Below are positions 57,795-64,000 of a DNA stretch of 64,000 nt, in pieces (within the stretch, counting starts at the first letter, position 1; every line of letters begins with the position of its first letter). The DNA comes from Muraenolepis orangiensis (taxonomy: Eukaryota; Chordata; Actinopteri; Gadiformes; Muraenolepididae): contig CM051002.1 of NCBI GenBank assembly GCA_027704905.1, positions 4,145,851 through 4,209,850 on the forward strand, given 5' to 3'. A program made the translations under genes and the position numbers. The notes beneath the pieces are model-generated. The model ran no database searches and was not told the origin of the DNA. It saw only the letters and a list, made by a program, of their open reading frames with translations.

Positions 57795-58093
57795 AGTGTA
57801 TTTATTAGTCACATACATGTACACACACAGTGAAATTAGTTTCTCTGCATTTGACCCATCCTAGTATAGGAGCAGTGGGCAGCTATTGTATATACAGCTG
57901 TCCGCGGAGCAGTGCAAGGGACTGGTGCTTTGCTTGCTCAATAGGGCACTTGGGAAGTGTCCAGGAGGTTGAATGTCATCTTTTTCCCGAGTACCAGTTT
58001 TCACTCCGTATTCGGTCCATATCGGGGACTTAAACCGGCAACCATTCAGTTCAAAAGACCAAGCCCTAACAGACTGAGCTTTTGCCGCCCTGA
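57795..58093 (-). mobile_element. SINE-2, full-length copy
   Basis: Minus-strand head GGGCGGCAAAAGCTCAGTCT (A box), GGTTTAAGTCCCC (B box), body GCCCTATTGAGCAAGC and tail TAGGATGGGTCAAATGCAGA. At about 300 bp it is the longest copy of this family here. Confidence 0.88.
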
Positions 58094-58379
58094 TTGATGG
58101 ACACAATGTGTATGTGCTTCCTGTGTTGCCTTTCTTTGAAGGTAATATTAGTTTTCAGATTAAAACCGTTGATATACGTAGTTAATTTAGGTTGATTTGC
58201 ATTGTGTGTACTGCCACCCAGTGTTTGTTTGCGGTACCTAGGAAATACGTGCATGTAATCAGGGAATTTTCTCAGTTGACGCCAAGACATGCAGCTGACT
58301 CACGGTGTTACAAAGTTAATTTCTTGTTACGCTTTTGCTTTGGATACTATTTATCTGTAAGTACGAGAATAGAATGTAC
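58094..58379. other. Unassigned sequence before the BEL/Pao fragment
   Basis: May be part of the same retroelement but carries no motif that proves it. Confidence 0.4.
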
Positions 58380-58633
58380 AACTTGCACATCGAGTTCATT
58401 GAGTCAATGTCAACATCCAGCTTCATCCATGCCCTGAGGAGGTTTTTCTCTATCCGTGGTCCAGCAAAACTTCTACGCTCTTACAGAGGGACAAACTGTG
58501 TAGGTGCTTGTAAGGAGTTGGACATTAACGCGGACAATGCAGCAGTTATGAACTACCTCCAGGGGAAAGGGTGCACATGGGTGTTTAACCCCTCCACTCA
58601 TCCCACATGGGTGGAGAATGGGAGCGGCTCATC
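58380..58633 (+). pseudogene. BEL/Pao-type integrase fragment
   Basis: Reads IEFIESMSTSSFIHALRRFF, SIRGPAKLLRSYRGTNCVGA and GKGCTWVFNPS, then after a frameshift near 58592 HSSHMGGEWERLIS. This is the second half of a BEL/Pao integrase core. The second catalytic position, normally Asp in a DRGTN motif, is Tyr (SYRGTN). The catalytic Glu is present in GGEWERLI. The frame ends in a GT microsatellite. The element is a fossil. Confidence 0.9.
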
Positions 58634-58642
58634 AGTGTGTGT

Positions 58643-58694
<52 letters not shown>
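58634..58694. repeat. GT microsatellite truncating the integrase fragment
   Basis: (GT)n begins exactly where the integrase would continue after LISV. Confidence 0.96.
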
Positions 58695-58698
<4 letters not shown>

Positions 58699-58997
58699 AT
58701 TTCATGAAACACAACCCGCCTCTCTTTTTTTTTTCCTCGAGCCATCGGAGGGGGAGGGGAGGTGAGGAGCACTTGCCGATGTCATGCCGTGGTGACATGG
58801 TGCAGGTTGGACATGTTGGCCAGCTAGTAGCTAGTCGTGCACGGGGCTCGCGTTCGGTGGGCGAACGCCGAATGACGAGACAACGAGCGAATGAATCGAT
58901 GAATAATTTTCCGACTGTCATAAAGGCTATTATCGACCGCAAACAACACATGATTCGCAGAATCGGAATGATGCTAAAGTGTTATAATGAACAGTTA

Positions 58998-59220
58998 CTT
59001 AGTCAAGTCAAGTAAATTGTAGTTGTATAGCCCTTAACCACAGTTACAGTCTTACAGGCCACATGTTTACAACACCCCCCAAACCCTAGCCCCCCCTAAG
59101 GGCAAGAAGAAAACTCCCTTAATGATAGAGGAAGAAATCTTGAGGAAGGAATGCAAAGTGGGGGATCCCTCCTACCAGGGATGGTTCAGGAGTGCAATGG
59201 GTGCCATAAGAAGTGACATA
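58998..59220 (-). mobile_element. Dispersed fish repeat (LINE/SINE tail)
   Basis: TCAAGTCAAGTAAATTGTAG, TATAGCCCTTAACCACAGTT, AACCCTAGCCCCCCCTAAGG, GGGGGATCCCTCCTACCAGG and GGAGTGCAATGGGTGCCAT form the tail of a repeat common in fish introns (from memory). No coding sequence. Confidence 0.7.
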
Positions 59221-59619
59221 CATAGTAATGTAAAGGAAACCAAGTTTTAGTACAAATTGTAAAATGAGAATATAATTTGTGAGTGGTGCTGGCCATGTAT
59301 CCTTCAGGTGGGGATCACAGCGGCAAACTGCGGCACCTTAAATGACTTAGCTGTAATGAGAGCTCAGGGGCACTTGCTTAAATTATTAATTTGCCAGGTG
59401 ACTGTCTTTCCGGATGGAGAACCGTGTGCTCTGTCTCGTGTATCACGTTAGTTCTCGGAACACCTTCCCCTCTACTGCCGGCTACTGATGAGTCTTTAGC
59501 CACCGTGCTCGCAATTACAGCTGACGGTTCCAGGATGTGTGTGTAATAATCTGTCTCCCACAATGCACAGCACCACCTGCTGGCGTCCGTTACACGTGAT
59601 TTTGTTAGACTTGCGAATG
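59221..59619. other. No gene recognised
   Basis: Unique sequence. Confidence 0.5.
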
Positions 59620-60000
59620 CAGGGCACTGCTGTGCAGTGAAGTAAACCCTCACTCCCCGAAACCGAAATGTGGTTCTCGCATTGAAGCTATGGAGCTTGT
59701 GGGGTTTCCGCTTCCCTTGTTAGAGCGTCTGCCTCTCGTGCCGGGGGTCATGAGCCCAGTGCGGGACACTCTGGGTTACATTTGTGCCATAACCCCGGAT
59801 GAGAGTTTGGTTTAGGGGGGTCAGTTCAACGGACGCCAGCCGGTATAGTGCTGTGCAGTGAGTAAATGTCACACGACACCTAAAAGACGTTCTAGCAATC
59901 AAGCTATAGAGCCCCTGGGTTTTAGCTTCCCTTGTTAGAGAGTCTGCCTCTTATGCCTAGAGGTCTTGAGTTTGAGCCTAGTGCGGGAAACTCACTGTTA
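59620..60000 (+). repeat. Two tandem tRNA-like units, about 220 bp period
   Basis: GTGCTGTGCAGTGA-like heads occur near 59629 and 59849. Each is followed by GCTTCCCTTGTTAGAG, GTCTGCCTCT and a B-box-like stretch (GGTCATGAGCC in unit 1, GAGTTTGAGCC in unit 2), then AGTGCGGGA. They look like a tandem pair of tRNA-derived SINE heads. Not functional tRNA genes: the acceptor stems do not pair. Confidence 0.65.
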
Positions 60001-60689
60001 CAAGAGCATGTACAAAACTGTAAAAAAAGGTGCTTTTGGTGAGGTCCCTCTTTGTTGTTCGAGGTCCCTCTTCATCATTCTTTGTGATGCTTAACATTGT
60101 GGACGTGGCTTCATGATATGGCCATTTCGCCCCAAGTATCTCACACTTCGAGTGTATCACTGAAGTTAGCCAAGGCAGCTCTTTTGCGTGGCTAGCGAGA
60201 GTGACCGAAACACACAGACGCTCTACACGGAAACTCTACTAAGGACTGTAACCTGACGTTAGTTCCGCTCAAATTGACATCATTTTTAAATGACGTGTTA
60301 ATTGAATGGAAGTAAAAAAGATCAGAATTCCATTGACTCTGACTATTCTGTCTTGTTCCAATCAACACAGTACCAATGAACTGTTGATGCACAACATTGG
60401 TTTAAATATTTGTCTTACAATACTGTTTTTCTGAAATACAATGACTGCAATTTAAACTGACTATCCTTAAGGAATAATCGACACGATCGGACCAATTACT
60501 CTGACTACCCATGCTTGCTAGCTAGCTAGCAATGCTCCTGCTCACCATCTTGTGCTGTCATGTTAGCCTATGAGCCAGCCGCTTATAACGTGTGTGTGTG
60601 TGTGTCTGTGTGTGTGTGGGTGTCTGTGTGTGTGTGTGTGGGAGGAGGGAGGGGGGGGGCTGATATTGGCAACAGCAGTGCTGGGATAG
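60001..60689. other. No gene recognised
   Basis: Unique AT-rich sequence with GT repeats at 60590-60640 and a G run to 60660. Confidence 0.5.
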
Positions 60690-61885
60690 CCAGATACAAG
60701 ATACAATATACAATATATTTATTAGCCATTTGTAACAAGTATATTGCAACGTTTACTCCCCATTCCCTCCCTCGACATCTGGTTCTTCAGATCTCCTCAA
60801 TGCATGGAAGTGCACACCCGATGATCTTCTCTGCTATCCTCACGACCCTCTGGATGGCTTTCTTGCAGTGGTGCGCGGGGTCTTAACCAACGGGTCTTAA
60901 CCAACGGGTCTTTTCAGTGAACAAGAACGACTCGTTCATTCCCATATTCCACCTTGTTCGTTCGTTCACTTCGTTGTTTTTTTTTAATTATTGGTTTCGC
61001 AGAAGTCTTATTAAAGTGCCTCGTGGGCCGGATCACTCCACGGCGGAGGGATTTGACTGTGAGTGACCTCGGAGCACTAGGGAGAGTTGTAGCCCAAAGA
61101 GTGAAATTAGGGTTTCTTATTGGTCGAGCTAGGCATCTGAGTCATCGAGGAGGCTGGATAACTGTTCTGAATCCACCACTCTCGTTCGTCATCCCTTTAG
61201 GTGAACCAATCAACGAGACTCGTTCACTGAACGACCCACAAGAGACTCGTTCACTGAACGACCGACAAGAGGATCTTTCACTGAACGACCGACAAGGGGA
61301 TCGTTCATTGAACGAGTCACCAATGAACGAGTATCTTGTCGGTCGTTTGTCGGGGGGAAGGCGGGGGGGCAGTCATCGTGGTTCAGAGAGATGACAGCTG
61401 ATTATATCAGATAAACAAACAGAGTTCTGAACACGACATTGGCTGGAAAGTAAATCTGGGAATGAACATATACATCTACAACGAACAAACAAAAGTGTTA
61501 ACCGCTATGGTTCTGTGACGGGTTGTAAAACAAATCGGTCACGGCATTAATTGCACGTGAACGACGCAGTGACTACATTTTACACATGGAAAAAAACCTG
61601 CGTGTTAGAGAAATATATCATTTATTAAAACGTTATTCCCCCACATGCCTGGATAAAGCTACATAGATACTACAAGTTTCAAGTGATGAACCGGAAGTGG
61701 CGAACCGGAAGGGACACTGAACGATCTAAAAGAGCTACATATTTTAGGTGAACTGAACAAAGTGAACTTGATCCCAGAAAGGAATCTTTTTTGCCACCTC
61801 TACTTTCTTGTCCTGTGCTGTGGTGTTGCCGTACCACACAGTGACGCCACTCGTCAGGACGCTCTCTACATTACCACGGTAGACG
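60690..61885 (-). pseudogene. L-B LINE 3' fragment, split by a hAT element
   Basis: 60690-60865 holds the tail (CCCCATTCCCTCCCTCGACA) and coding region (ATCTCCTCAATGCATGGAAG); 61803-61885 continues with CTTTCTTGTCCTGTGCTGTG and CCACACAGTGACGCCACTCG. Both match 27.7-27.9 kb in the right order. The interruption is the 937 bp hAT-like insertion. Confidence 0.9.
60866..61802. mobile_element. Non-autonomous hAT-type element, 937 bp, 8 bp target duplication
   Basis: CTTTCTTG is present at 60858-60865 and 61803-61810. The ends are CAGTGGTGC... and ...GCCACCTCTA, an imperfect inverted repeat (AGNGGTG) of hAT type. Internally, from about 61204 to 61320, a 27 bp unit (CTCGTTCACTGAACGACC plus CACAAGAGA) is repeated three to four times; its core CGTTCANTGAACG is a palindrome. 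Similar TTCGTTCACTTCG-like motifs occur near the left end. No transposase frame is present. Confidence 0.92.
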
Positions 61886-62834
61886 CTCGGACACTTCCCA
61901 CTAATTAGCATCATTAGCATACGGTAGCATGACAGGGCTCAGGGAGGGGCTGCAGCTGTGACCTTTGGGTGGACATCATCAGCTGTCAGTAATTACCTAT
62001 AGCCGCCGCGGAGGAGACACACGCCCACTTGACACGCAGGTCCTTGAGAAGCCATGCCGGCTTTAATTGAGCCTCCTTCTTTTGTTTTTCACCTGGTCCT
62101 ATTTTATTTATTTTCCTTGTTTTAAACAGTAAGGAGTAATTGAGCAAAGAATAAGCAACAGAATAGCATTACCGAAAAAAATTAATAAAATTCTTAACCT
62201 GAGAATGTTGAAAGAACAGAAAAACATAGAGCCGATTAAGCTTTTTGGACCTCGGGGGCAGGGAATAGCTCTTGCTAAAACTGGTGAGTGAATATAAATG
62301 TGTGACTTGTGAATTAAGTGTTTGTGAACACTGCACACACTGGAAGCTAATAGCGTACCACAGACACCGTTTTTTCGCTTAAGGGGATTTGCCACACACC
62401 CCTGAACACCAACTTGCCGTTCTGGGAGGTTGGGAACTGAGTGCTTTATCCCTAAGTGCCGGCTAATCGGCTGTAATTGTTTGTTGAGAAACTCGGCGCA
62501 CTTTTATCAGTCTTTGAAGATGGAAATGTTGAAGGATTTGATGTCCTCTTTCATCTGGTGGGCTTACAGCTTGTGAACCAGGCATCTGGAGAGTCAAAAC
62601 TATTTCCGCTGCTTTAGCGGGGAAAGTAATTTTGAAGCCATCAAAACAGGCTCGAAGGATGCCGTACATATGGAGATGATTCGGCTCCTTCTGGTCTTTC
62701 TTCTAACCCGTGTGCATACGTACATTAACTAGGACTTCATCACTAGGACTTCTATGAAAAATCTCAGATTGTTTGCCCACAAAAATAACATACCCAAAGT
62801 AAATAGGGTTTATCTCCTACAACGACAAGGGTTA
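61886..62834. other. Unique sequence; candidate conserved non-coding segments
   Basis: No gene recognised. 61886-62100 and 62460-62710 are non-repetitive with regulatory-looking motifs (see findings). Confidence 0.45.
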
Positions 62835-64000
62835 TAGATACAAGATTCAAGATGTTTTCATTTACCATATGAAACAAATACAATGCAATGCCTACATTGA
62901 ATTTTCTAAAACACAAAAAAAAAAATACTGTACACAATGAAAAATAACAATAAATACAGAAAAATTAAGTGACTAATGGATGATATGGATGCATTTCAAA
63001 TCATGTAAAAGTGCCAGTAGTGCAATAGCAATATAAAAATATGTAATCACTATTAGATGTATTCTTGGTACCAAATGTGAAATCATCAATGTAACCTGCT
63101 ACTGGGTCAGAATGAATGAAGCTTAAATGGAAGGGTTAATCTCCTCCTTCTCCAATATATGTTTTTGTTACAGCAAATTCCACCGAGGGCATTATCACGT
63201 TGGTAGTTCTTTAGTACTGTATGCTGGTCATAGCGCAACATCCCATGAGTACCTGTGGTCTGGATCGGATGTCCAAAGATACCAAAAGACCAAAGGTAGA
63301 GGTTTTAGTAGAGGTAGGTTAAGTTGAAGGTTACATTGGATGGTTTTTGGCCTCTAGTTTGGGGAGTGTTGGTCATAGAGTGACTTTGTTTTGGTTTGGA
63401 TAATATATATTGTTTTTGTTGATAACATGGTGTGAAAGAGATCACAATGCAGTGGTGTTGCCGTACCACACAGTGACGCCACCCATCAGGACGCTACCAC
63501 CTTTGGCCTATACTGCTTTTTCTGAGGCACCGCAGAGCATAGATGCGCTGGTGTGCCTTCTTCAGCATGACCTATGTGTTGCGTGTCCACGCCAGGTCAT
63601 GGGAAATCTGTAGTCCAAGGAAACGGAAGCAGCTGACGACTTCCACCGGTGTCCCGTCCAGGCTGATGGTGAAGTGGGTGCCCCGATGGCTCCTGAAGTC
63701 CACGATGAGCTCCTTGGTCTTGCTGACATTCAGTGCGAGGCTGTTGTCCTCACACCATCGTGTCAGCTGGACCACCTCATCTCTGTACTCCGTCTCATCG
63801 TCCTCGCTTATCAAGCCGATGACTGTGGTTTCGTCTGCAAACTTGACTTGAGATTATTGCTGTGCATGGCAGTACAGTCATGTGTGTACATCGAGTACAG
63901 CCGGGGACTGAGGCAGCAGCCTTGGGGTTCTCCGGTGTTGAGGACCAGAGTGGTTGAGATGTTGTTCCCAATCTTCACCACTTGAGGCCTGCCCGTCAGG
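62835..64000 (-). pseudogene. L-B LINE, 3' part, runs off the window
   Basis: The tail starts at 62835 (ATACAAGATTCAAGATGTTT). Coding homology resumes at 63448 and continues to 64000: minus strand gives MISEDDETEYRDEVVQLTRW, CEDNSLALNVSKTKELIVDF and VVSCFRFLGLQISHDLAWTR, matching L-B. The stretch 63055-63445 does not match other L-B copies and may be inserted or rearranged sequence. The catalytic palm would lie just beyond the window. Confidence 0.87.

Overview
The window looks like teleost fish DNA, probably from a spiny-rayed fish. It is full of fish-type interspersed repeats (Tc1/mariner, pogo/Tigger, hAT, Ty3/gypsy and BEL/Pao remnants, L2/CR1-type and Rex3/RTE-type LINEs, tRNA-derived SINEs) and of long CA, CT, GAAA and AT microsatellites. 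There are no operons, ribosome binding sites or dense coding frames. The only host coding sequence I can support is one exon at 42136-42427 on the + strand. It encodes most of the first extracellular repeat (EC1) of a type II classical cadherin and most resembles cadherin-22. The simplest reading is that the window is largely intron of this one large gene, since no neighbouring cadherin exon was found within about 42 kb upstream or 21 kb downstream.

Layout. 1-1290: hairpin-containing tandem repeats and a 20-22 bp minisatellite, abutting a truncated Tc1 element (to 2375). 3.4-7.8 kb: SINE, gypsy remnant, LINE fragments and an AT-rich palindrome. 8.7-10.8 kb: a 490 bp CA array, a solo LTR with target duplication, and a second, inverted cluster of the hairpin repeat. 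11.0-13.75 kb: a decayed gypsy element with a duplicated nucleocapsid-protease segment. 14-24.7 kb: mostly unique sequence with microsatellites, SINEs and a short LINE copy inserted into a tandem array. 24.7-35.7 kb: a retrotransposon-dense block of four LINE copies, a solo LTR nested in one, and a 1700 bp pogo-like element nested in another. 36.8-38.2 kb: a 1402 bp DNA transposon. 40-42.4 kb: a hAT-like MITE, LINE tails, then the cadherin exon with a GT repeat beginning within about ten bases of its donor. 45.3-49.3 kb: a patchwork of hAT, LINE, pogo and gypsy pieces. 49.7-55 kb: SINEs (two in inverted orientation), Rex3/RTE and gypsy pol remnants. 55.2-57.1 kb: minisatellites and microsatellites. 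57.8-64 kb: SINEs, a BEL/Pao integrase fragment, a 937 bp hAT-type element with a perfect 8 bp target duplication, and decayed LINE copies running off the window end.

No autonomous transposon survives: every transposase or polymerase frame seen is truncated, frameshifted or has lost catalytic residues. The most informative signals are (i) a conserved 27 bp hairpin, GTCCGAC-N13-GTCGGAC, found ten times in two clusters of opposite orientation, (ii) several cleanly datable nested insertions with target duplications, (iii) a DNA transposon carrying what looks like a two-exon gene skeleton, and (iv) the microsatellite at the cadherin splice donor. I found no convincing undescribed system. For convenience I label the LINE groups L-A, L-B, L-C and L-D; these labels are local to this report.
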